A stretch of 5,765 nucleotides of DNA, from assembly GCA_024231375.1 (NCBI GenBank), contig JAAEQP010001652.1:1-5765 (forward strand), written 5' to 3'. Position 1 is the first letter of the stretch. Every line of letters starts with the position of its first letter. The stretch comes from a bacterium. Lineage in GTDB: Bacteria; Hydrogenedentota; Hydrogenedentia; Hydrogenedentiales; SLHB01. Below are positions 1 through 5,467 of this stretch, one piece after another. A model generated the notes under the pieces. The model was not told the DNA's origin. It did no database searches and was given only the letters and a program-made list of their open reading frames with translations. Both the position numbers and the translations under genes were made by a program.

Positions 1-31
1 ACACGCCGTGCCCCGGTTTCTTTCACCACAT

Positions 32-1447
32 TCAATCGAACCGAATCACCGTCTTCTTCGACTCTACCTCAAACGGTCCGGCCTTCATGTCCACCACAAC
101 CCAATACTCGCCCTTCAGCTCTTTGTCTTTAGGTACTCGCCATGAGTACGAACAGGAGCCGCCTCACCCATATTCGAAGGTGCCTTGGGCGACTGCTTTG
201 CCGTCTTTGTCGACCACCTTGAACTTCGGCGCCGGCGGACGCCCTCCTACCTTCGGCCCGATGTTGCCGGCAGAGTATTCCTCACCGGCCTGTCCGTGAA
301 TCAGAAGGCTGAACTGGAATTCGTTCGACGACTTCTTGTTGCGGATCACCTCGGCGACGAATGGCGGGCCTGCAACGAGGTCGGTGGTCTTGCCGTCTGT
401 CACTGTGATGGGATCCGCCTCCCACTTGCCACGTCCGACCGCGCGCCACGCCCGGCCTCGTTCATCCTCGCCCTCGATGGAGCACTGGTAGAGGTGGTAC
501 AGGCCGGCGGGAAGCTGATCCTTCCCTCCGCCGGACCGAACTTTGACGGGGCCGTCGTCCCCGAAGAGTTCCACCGACATGCCGTCCGTGCCGAGCTTCA
601 TGGCGCCACAGGGCTCCGTCGTCGGCGTGAGGGTGATGTTGCGCCCGTGGGGTTCGATGGCTACCTCGTAGCATTCGCCATCCCACGGGAGATACTTGCC
701 CACGTGGTGGACTTCGGGCCGGTCGTAGTACTCCTTCTCGAACTTGCCGTCGCCGTTCAGGTCAATGACCATCGCATCGCCGGAACCGTATATCGTCCCC
801 GCGCTTCTGACGTTCTCCGGAGCCGCATACACGTCGTCGAACCGGCCGTTGGTGGAATCGTCGAACAGGGCGACCGCCACTTCCTGGTCTCCCAGACGCA
901 CCGTGCCCTTGCAGTATCCGGCCGGGGTGAAGTTGACGTAGGGCGACGAGTAGTGTTGATACGTGGGCTTGAGGTGGTAGACGTAGTCAACGCCGCCTGC
1001 CGTCACGTTAACCCCAACTTGCCCGAATTCGGTGCGGTTCTGGTTGGGGTGCTCCCACTCCTTGGCCTTCAGGGGGTCGTCATCCGTCAGGTCTTCGTTG
1101 TTGTTGGCATCGAAGTACAGAACGTCGATGTTCGACCCCGTACCGCGGGATTCGTCGAAAACGAAAGAGTAGGTTGTGTCCTCGCCTTCACCCAGTTCGA
1201 TGGTCCCGTGCATGGCACGTTTCGAGAACAGGACCGGCGTCTTCAGCCCTTTCTCGGTGGGTTGGTTCTTGAGTTGCATGCCCGTGCCGCCCCGGTAGCT
1301 GATCTCCTTGGGCATTTCTTCGGGGTTCTCGTAGGTCAAGTTCCCCGACGGTCCACCCCCGCCCTGCAGGGTGCCGCAGGATGCGCAGAGCATTCCGCAC
1401 ACCGCTACGGCAAGGACGCCGCCTACCCATGGATACTTCATCTTCAC
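32..1447 (-). CDS. Predicted selenocysteine-containing lipoprotein, long paralogue (UGA read-through)
   Basis: Probable envelope lipoprotein of unknown function. A plain ORF ends at the UGA at 164-166, but the frame continues 43 codons to TGA at 32-34, giving about 471 residues with Sec at 428. I prefer the GTG start at 1447 because GGAGGG (1455-1460) lies 7 nt upstream; ATGs at 1453 and 1441 are alternatives, and the ORF is open back to 1507. A hydrophobic leader ends in L-C-A-S-C (Cys about 24), a lipobox-like site with an unusual Cys at -3. Residues about 113-125, 196-205 and 229-237 are acidic Asp/Asn/Gly loops, the last D-L-N-G-D-G-K-F-E, resembling EF-hand or dockerin calcium loops. Residues about 282-471 match the whole mature part of the upstream neighbour, including Y-x3-C (Cys 322), G-x-x-W-R, G-P-P-F, G-G-R-P-x-x-P and the end U-G-G-S-C-S-Y-S-W-R-V-P. 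The C-terminal part looks like beta strands of an Ig-like fold. Read-through is strongly supported; function is unknown. Confidence 0.85.
133..149 (-). promoter_or_regulatory. Bacterial SECIS-like hairpin (long paralogue)
   Basis: In the mRNA sense this reads GUACUC-AUGGC-GAGUAC: a perfect 6-bp stem with a 5-nt loop containing GG. Counting the U of UGA as 1, the stem starts at 18 and the loop GG is at 26-27. This fits known bacterial SECIS elements, which lie inside the coding region just after the UGA and present a loop guanine to SelB. The hairpin also encodes Y-S-W-R-V, using the codons TCA, CGA and GTA, which end in A against the GC-rich trend and are exactly those needed for pairing. The same 17 nt recur at the equivalent place in the paralogue. 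Confidence 0.82.
164..166 (-). other. In-frame UGA recoded as selenocysteine (long paralogue)
   Basis: The UGA follows F-E-Y-G and precedes G-G-S-C-S-Y-S-W-R-V-P in the same frame. It occupies the same aligned position as the UGA in the neighbouring paralogue, and a SECIS-like hairpin starts 14 nt after the codon. General reassignment of UGA is unlikely, because TGA is used as the apparent real stop of this gene and tryptophan is written TGG throughout. Sec is therefore the simplest reading. The window contains no selA, selB, selC or selD with which to confirm it. Confidence 0.85.
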
Positions 1448-1509
1448 GGGCATTCCCTCCTCTCCGTTGACTCCCCAACGGTCCCCGGCAAACTGCGCCG
1501 GAGCCAAAA

Positions 1510-2187
1510 CTACAGTTCGATATCCAGCGCCTTCTGCTCAACCTTGAAAGGACCGGCCGAAAAGATGGGAACAGCGGTGTAGGTGCCCGAAGCGTCTGAT
1601 GGTACTCGCCATGAGTACGCGCATGTGCCGCCTCACCCGTACCGGAAGCTGCCCTTGGCGACCACATCGCCTTTGGGGTCACGGATCTCGATGGCGGGCG
1701 GCTTGGGCCGTCCCCCGCTCCGTGTGACGCCGGACGGGCGGTAGGCCAGCCCCGCCTGGTCGGTCATGCCCATCTGGAAGGTCCGATTCGATCCGCTCTT
1801 GCGCATGGCCAGTTCGGCCGTGAACGGCGGCCCCACCTTGACGGTGGCCTTCTGGTTGTCGAGTACGCTCACGGCACCGGCATCGCCGTACCGGACCGGC
1901 GCTCCCGACACCCGCCAGGTTACGCCGTCCTTGTCCGTGCCCGACACGGCGCATCGCGTGACGATGTAGTCGCCCACCGGCAATTCCCTCTTGCCAGCGT
2001 CGGACTCGATGGACAGGGTCCCCTTGTCGCCCAGGAGGATGACGGTCCATTCGTCGGCGGAACAGCTCACTTCGACGATGCCGTGGCCCGGTTGGGCGAT
2101 CCGCGCCGGGCCTCCGAAATGGGCGCACGATGCGCACAGGACCACGCAAACCGCCGCCGCAGCCATTCTAAACAGTTGTCTTGTCAT
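1510..2187 (-). CDS. Predicted selenocysteine-containing lipoprotein, short paralogue (UGA read-through)
   Basis: Probable envelope lipoprotein of unknown function. The plain ORF stops at UGA 1633-1635; read through as Sec, it runs 40 more codons to TAG at 1510-1512, giving about 225 residues with Sec at 185 and Cys at 189. The ATG at 2187 is chosen because GGGGAG (2195-2200) lies 7 nt upstream and the protein then begins with a clean leader, M-T-R-Q-L-F-R-M followed by Ala/Val and L-C-A-S-C (Cys about 21). A GTG at 2223 would only add a charged, unlikely extension. After the lipobox the protein is essentially one domain (about 38-225), homologous to residues 282-471 of the downstream neighbour. 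Shared marks are L-P-x-G-x-Y-x3-C (Cys 79), W-R, G-P-P-F, G-G-R-P, F-R-Y-G-U-G-G-T-C-A-Y-S-W-R-V-P and A-G-P-F-K-V-E. The next gene starts about 62 nt downstream, so cotranscription is likely. The conserved Cys 79 and Cys 189 are possible partners for Sec. Confidence 0.86.
1602..1618 (-). promoter_or_regulatory. Bacterial SECIS-like hairpin (short paralogue)
   Basis: The mRNA reads GUACUC-AUGGC-GAGUAC, identical over 17 nt to the hairpin of the other paralogue and at the same distance from UGA (14 intervening bases). Of the 8 bases just before it, 4 differ between the two genes, and most third positions further downstream differ too. The exact conservation of the hairpin therefore suggests selection on RNA structure as well as protein. 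The apical loop carries GG, as expected for SelB recognition. Confidence 0.83.
1633..1635 (-). other. In-frame UGA recoded as selenocysteine (short paralogue)
   Basis: The UGA sits between F-R-Y-G and G-G-T-C-A-Y-S-W-R-V-P, aligned exactly with the UGA of the other paralogue. Stopping here would remove the last 40 residues, which contain the block that matches best between the two proteins. The hairpin at 1602-1618 supplies the expected recoding signal. This gene ends with TAG, so nothing in it needs UGA as a stop. Confidence 0.86.
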
Positions 2188-2215
2188 AGCCCGTCTCCCC
2201 AGACCCCGCACGGGT

Positions 2216-2234
2216 CCGTACACTCAGTGTACGG
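2216..2234. promoter_or_regulatory. Perfect 19-bp palindrome, possible operator upstream of the short selenoprotein gene
   Basis: CCGTACACT-C-AGTGTACGG has two perfect 9-bp arms around a single central base. Its near edge lies 28 bp upstream of the preferred ATG at 2187, just ahead of the ribosome binding site. Such symmetry suits a site for a dimeric DNA-binding regulator. As RNA it could fold into a hairpin with a slightly shortened stem. I do not recognise the regulator and saw no second copy in the window. Confidence 0.5.
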
Positions 2235-2258
2235 TATCACTCCCGGATTGGTCCAGGT

Positions 2259-2303
2259 TTCTTTGTGTTCCTGTTTCTGCAATGCCTGAACGACAGCCTC
2301 CAC
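2259..2303 (-). pseudogene. Degenerate in-frame copy of the C-terminal end of the upstream gene
   Basis: Read on the minus strand this stretch encodes V-E-A-V-V-Q-A-L-Q-K-Q-E-H-K-E. The large neighbouring protein ends V-E-A-L-V-Q-A-L-Q-E (2397-2426). Over the first 27 nt only 5 bases differ, 4 of them synonymous third-position changes, so the similarity is protein-derived. The copy is in the same frame as the gene's 3' end, 123 nt further on, separated by the TAG and a hairpin-rich segment. It may be the tail of a lost tandem paralogue, or an older gene end cut off by a repeat insertion. No start codon or full domain remains. Confidence 0.45.
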
Positions 2304-2309
2304 GGAAAC

Positions 2310-2384
2310 GGGGACTGTACCAAGCGAGCGAGTCCCCGAGCGAGACGGGACTGTCCCCCTTTCCGGGCCTCGACGGGACAGCCC
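2310..2384. repeat. REP-like cluster of GGGAC/GTCCC hairpins between genes
   Basis: Two stem-loops lie side by side. GGGGAC (2310-2315) pairs with GTCCCC (2332-2337) across 16 nt. GGG-A-CTGTCCC (2347-2357) pairs with GGGACAG-CCC (2375-2384), a 10-bp stem with one bulged A and a 17-nt loop. The core GGGACTGT motif begins at both 2311 and 2347. This resembles dispersed palindromic intergenic repeats of the REP type. It starts about 10 nt after the stop of the large gene and could slow or end its transcript, but there is no U-run, so I do not call it a Rho-independent terminator. Confidence 0.5.
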
Positions 2385-2393
2385 CCTTCTTCG

Positions 2394-4907
2394 CTATTCC
2401 TGCAACGCTTGTACGAGGGCCTCCACCGGCAACTTCTGATACTCTACTTTGCCGTCGGGTCCTATCACGAAGATGCTCGGCGGCCGGGTGACCTTGTACG
2501 CCGCGTGCGTGACGCCGCGTTTCCCTTCGCCTTCGGGTTTGTCGATGGCCGCCGGACACTTCAGACCGGCTTCTTTCAGGTGCTTCTTGACGACGTCCTG
2601 GTCCGCTTCGGCTTCGAACACGACAACCAGTACCTGCTTCCGCTTGAACTTCAGTTCGCTCAAGGTCTTCAGCGCTTTCGTGGACTTGGCGCTGTCCGAA
2701 TCGGCGAACACCAAGGCCACCGTCTTCCCCTTGAGAGACTCCAACGTCACGGCATCGCCTTGTGCCCATGCGGCCACGTCAAGGGCCTTCGCATCCTTGC
2801 CCACGACCATCTGCTTGCGACGGTCCTCCTGGGACCTGCTCGTCTGGCGCTCTGCCACGACCAGTTCCACCTCGGTCTCGCCGGCCATCACGTTCATGTT
2901 CGCGTATTGCGTCCCGTCGCTAGTTTGCACATGCACATACAGGCGAATCTCTTCGTCAACAAGCTTCTCCAGCTTGAACCGGCCCTTCGCATCGGTCTTC
3001 GCCCACGAATGCTCGGTCTGCTCACTGCTGGCACTCACCTGCGCGTCGGCGATAGGCTCCCCCTCATTATCGACCACGACGCCTTCAATGACCTGATCCG
3101 CCACGGCAAGCGCCACGTCTTCAACCGCATGGTCCCCACCCTCCTCAAGGGTGAACTCGGCCGAATGCATCACGCCGTACCCCTCGGCCGAAGCACGCAC
3201 CGAGTAGAGCTGCCCCACCATAAGGTTCGAGAACGCGTACTTGCCCTCGTCGTCCGCCTCCATCCGGACATCGGTCGTGGACATGCGATCGAACTTCGCC
3301 CATGCCGCCACCTTGGCCTTGGCCAGCGGCTTGCCTTCGGCATCCGTGATCCGCCCATGGGCCTTGGCAAGAGGCTTGAGCTCCACCGTCCCCGAGGCGT
3401 CTTCGATGCTGGTCATGGGCCCGTAGTACGTGCCGCGCAGGGTTTCGCCGTGCGATCCCTTGAGCAGGACATGCTCATGCTCGCCCATCCGCTGATTCTC
3501 CATGGCCAACTCAAAGGTGCCGTCGTCACCCGATGTGGCACTCGTGGTCCGGCCCCAGGATCGCGTGACCGTCGCTCCCGCGAGGGGCTTCCCGTCCGGA
3601 TCGACGACTTTGCCCTTGAACAGAAGCGGCGGCGAGATCTCGTAGACCAGATCCGTCATGTCCTCGCCCGCTTTCAACTCAATCTGGCGGCCTTGGTCGC
3701 TGCCTTGAAGGGTCCCGTTCTGAACCTGCGGATGCAGGCGATACGTGCCCGGCGCCAGGATCGCCTCAAAGGTTCCGTCCGGCTTCACCTTCACACCTTG
3801 GGCGGCTGCCGTATTGGTGGTCGTCGAGACGACCATCATATGGACGTCCGTGTGGGGTTCGTCCGTGTCCTTCTTGACGAATGTGCACACCAGGCGGACG
3901 CCCTTCGCCAGCGCAACGGCCACGCCGTCCACGTCCTTGCCTTCTTCCACCGTGAACGGAACACTCGTCGCGGGCAGATCGTCCGTTGAGGCCTCGACTA
4001 TGTAGGCGCCGTCCAGCAGTCCTGAAATCGAGAACCGTCCCTCGGCGTCGGTTTCGCCGCTACCGGGCACGGACAGCAGTGATCGCAAGGTGGTCCTTTG
4101 TTGCTGTACCGTGATCTTCACTTCTGCGTCTGCCACCTTGGCACCGGTAGCCGCGCGCGTTACCGTGCCGGACACGGTCGCGCCCTTTTCCATGGTGACA
4201 ATGGCATCCGTCGCGCCCACGGCGATGTTTGACTTCATGGTCCGACTGAAGGTGTCGGGCAGGCCGACGACGGCGGTAGCGAAGCCGGGTTGCTTTCCCA
4301 CCAGCCCGACCGTGGCTTCGGCAGGCAAACCATCCAGCACGAATGCTCCGTCTGGGCCCGATGTCGCTACCGCGACGGCTTCGCACGGCATCATGTAGGG
4401 CAGCGTCTTCGCGTCGCCGAAATCGCCGATGAGAATCATGGCTGTAACTCGCACATTCGCAACGGGTTTCTCGGCTTCGTCCACCACGCGCCCGGCCACG
4501 GAACCCCGGGCGGGCATGACGAACCTGAATTCCTCCAAGCCTTTTCCCGCCTGTGTGAGAAACACCGGTGATTCGAAGGCGCATCCGTGCTTGGGGCTTG
4601 TCGCCACGAGAATCACCAAGTGCTGGGGCATGTCCGCGGGCATGTCCATGGAGAACCGTCCATCGGCTTCCGTGGTGGTCCGTGTGGCCTCTTCCAGTGC
4701 CCACGTGCCGGGCACTGGTGTCGTCAGGAGCAGTACCTCGGCGCCCGCCACCGGCTTGTCCGCTTCGTCCACCACGATGCCGCCGAGCGGCGTCGCCGTG
4801 CCGTCACCCGCCGCCTGAGCGAGAACCGGCACTAGCAAGACAGTCAGCCCCACAGCAAGCGCCAGGTATGCGGAACGTCGACAGGCCATTCTGTGCAGCG
4901 GTTTCAT
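2394..4907 (-). CDS. Secreted multidomain protein: carboxypeptidase-regulatory-like repeats plus thioredoxin-like C-terminus
   Basis: 837-residue exported protein of unknown role. The ATG at 4907 has a GAGGGGGG ribosome site 6 nt upstream. Residues 1-32 form a signal peptide (basic start, hydrophobic core, A-Q-A cleavage site). About seven beta-sandwich units of the carboxypeptidase regulatory-like (CarboxypepD_reg) type follow, beginning near residues 40, 136, 244, 335, 430, 515 and 606. Several show the pattern G-x-V-V-D-x-x-x-K-P-[VL]-A-x-A-x-V ... T-D-x-x-G-x-F. Residues about 700-837 resemble a TlpA/AhpC-type thioredoxin fold: 'L-x-x-L-K-G-K-T-V-A-L-V-F', then 'R-P-P-S-I-F-V-I-G-P-D-G-K' with the usual cis-Pro region. 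The active-site loop reads F-A-D-S-D-S-A-K-S, so the CxxC cysteines are absent and disulfide chemistry is unlikely by the classical route. It lies upstream of the two selenoprotein genes on the same strand. Domain calls are from pattern recognition; a binding or scaffolding role in the envelope is inference. Confidence 0.88.
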   Translation of the reverse strand: MKPLHRMACRRSAYLALAVGLTVLLVPVLAQAAGDGTATPLGGIVVDEADKPVAGAEVLLLTTPVPGTWALEEATRTTTEADGRFSMDMPADMPQHLVILVATSPKHGCAFESPVFLTQAGKGLEEFRFVMPARGSVAGRVVDEAEKPVANVRVTAMILIGDFGDAKTLPYMMPCEAVAVATSGPDGAFVLDGLPAEATVGLVGKQPGFATAVVGLPDTFSRTMKSNIAVGATDAIVTMEKGATVSGTVTRAATGAKVADAEVKITVQQQRTTLRSLLSVPGSGETDAEGRFSISGLLDGAYIVEASTDDLPATSVPFTVEEGKDVDGVAVALAKGVRLVCTFVKKDTDEPHTDVHMMVVSTTTNTAAAQGVKVKPDGTFEAILAPGTYRLHPQVQNGTLQGSDQGRQIELKAGEDMTDLVYEISPPLLFKGKVVDPDGKPLAGATVTRSWGRTTSATSGDDGTFELAMENQRMGEHEHVLLKGSHGETLRGTYYGPMTSIEDASGTVELKPLAKAHGRITDAEGKPLAKAKVAAWAKFDRMSTTDVRMEADDEGKYAFSNLMVGQLYSVRASAEGYGVMHSAEFTLEEGGDHAVEDVALAVADQVIEGVVVDNEGEPIADAQVSASSEQTEHSWAKTDAKGRFKLEKLVDEEIRLYVHVQTSDGTQYANMNVMAGETEVELVVAERQTSRSQEDRRKQMVVGKDAKALDVAAWAQGDAVTLESLKGKTVALVFADSDSAKSTKALKTLSELKFKRKQVLVVVFEAEADQDVVKKHLKEAGLKCPAAIDKPEGEGKRGVTHAAYKVTRPPSIFVIGPDGKVEYQKLPVEALVQALQE

Positions 4908-4941
4908 GATACGCCCCCCTCGTTAGGTTCGTTTCGTCAGG

Positions 4942-4969
4942 GTCTCGGGCGGAATCCCTGCCTCGAGAC
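4942..4969 (-). promoter_or_regulatory. Hairpin in the 5' leader of the large gene
   Basis: GTCTCG (4942-4947) pairs with CGAGAC (4964-4969), and the adjoining GGC/GCC bases can extend the stem around a bulge. It lies about 35 nt before the start codon of the large minus-strand gene. A leader hairpin could affect translation or RNA stability, but nothing shows that it is functional. Confidence 0.25.
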
Positions 4970-4990
4970 ACACGTATACCGTCTAACCTG

Positions 4991-4996
4991 ATTATG
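4991..4996 (-). promoter_or_regulatory. Weak -10-like box for the large gene
   Basis: On the minus strand this reads CATAAT, one mismatch from TATAAT, about 85 nt upstream of the ATG at 4907. No convincing -35 hexamer is seen at 16-18 bp spacing, so the call is tentative. Confidence 0.25.
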
Positions 4997-5042
4997 GCAG
5001 ATTCGAAGTGAATCGATCAGTCGTCGCGCGTTCCGCTGTGGC

Positions 5043-5063
5043 GACGTGACCGCAGGTCACGTC
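5043..5063. repeat. Perfect 9-bp inverted repeat, operator- or hairpin-like
   Basis: GACGTGACC-GCA-GGTCACGTC has 9-bp arms and a 3-nt spacer. It lies in the divergent intergenic region about 135 bp upstream of the large leftward gene. It could be a dimeric regulator site, a short RNA hairpin, or part of a dispersed repeat; its sequence alone does not decide. Confidence 0.4.
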
Positions 5064-5173
5064 ACGATCGAAGCCCTACCGGCCCGCCCGGTCCCTTAAC
5101 ATGCTCGCGTCTTCGGTGGGGCCGCGCTCTGTCGCGGCCGTTGCGGGTAGACGCCATGTGCATAGACGGAGAC

Positions 5174-5236
5174 GGTCGACACGGAGGTCGACCCTACGTC
5201 GGCTCTGCCGTTGTGGCCGGTTGCGGTCTCCCGGCC
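5174..5236. repeat. Cluster of GC-rich inverted repeats in the divergent intergenic region
   Basis: GGTCGAC (5174-5180) pairs with GTCGACC (5187-5193) over 6 nt, and GGCCGG (5215-5220) pairs with CCGGCC (5231-5236) over 10 nt. The 4908-5467 gap holds no convincing gene: short ORFs here have arginine- and proline-rich, shadow-like translations and no good ribosome sites. The pattern looks like imperfect palindromes of the kind dispersed in environmental bacterial genomes. The rest of the gap (about 5237-5400) shows nothing I can name. Confidence 0.35.
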
Positions 5237-5407
5237 GCGCCACCGACGTGACGCCACACCCGCCAGGCGACGAGGGCTGCACAACCAATCCCGTCTGTCG
5301 GACGTGGACAATCAAGGTGGCTACCACAAGGTCTCCAATCGCTCGGCGCGGCCTGCCTCACGCCTCGCAACGGCAAGGGCAACCGTGTACGAAGGAGCGG
5401 GGTACTG

Positions 5408-5413
5408 TATAAT
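5408..5413 (+). promoter_or_regulatory. Consensus -10 box for the rightward oxidoreductase gene
   Basis: An exact TATAAT preceded by TG stands 54 bp before the ATG at 5468, in an otherwise GC-rich stretch. Transcription would begin near 5420 and leave a leader of about 48 nt. No clear TTGACA-like -35 is visible at the usual spacing. Confidence 0.45.
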
Positions 5414-5467
5414 CCGAACCGCAACCGCATCCGGGGTGACGGACGTACCACGAAAGGGCACTATTCC

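Noticed and set aside
164..166. UGA as an ordinary stop, with the conserved tail as 3' untranslated DNA
   Set aside because: The tails keep protein similarity with synonymous changes and contain a structured signal at fixed spacing in two genes. An ordinary stop explains none of this.
185..1582. Long plus-strand open frame (465 codons) opposite the long selenoprotein
   Set aside because: It is antisense to a gene with a leader, homology to its neighbour and a ribosome site. Its translation has no recognisable domain and it lacks a good ribosome site; long antisense frames are common in GC-rich DNA.
133..1618. The repeated 17-mer as a mobile-element or operator palindrome
   Set aside because: It occurs inside coding sequence, at a fixed distance after UGA in two paralogues, and encodes the conserved Y-S-W-R-V. 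A SECIS role fits better than a dispersed repeat.
32..2223. Genome-wide reassignment of UGA (to Trp or Gly)
   Set aside because: Tryptophan is encoded by TGG throughout, UGA occurs internally only at this one motif, and the long gene ends at TGA.
2310..2384. Rho-independent terminator after the large gene
   Set aside because: The stems are good but there is no run of U after either hairpin in the minus-strand direction.
2224..2769. Minus-strand frame overlapping the large gene's 3' end (181 codons)
   Set aside because: It is out of frame with the supported gene, very Arg/Gly-rich, and has no ribosome site or recognisable domain.
2265..3989. Long plus-strand open frame (574 codons) opposite the large gene
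   Set aside because: The minus strand clearly encodes repeated regulatory-like domains here. The plus translation is rich in Arg, His and Leu and lacks domain patterns, as expected of a shadow frame.
5076..5451. Several short open frames on both strands in the divergent intergenic region
   Set aside because: They overlap one another, have Arg/Pro-rich translations, lack ribosome sites and coincide with inverted repeats.
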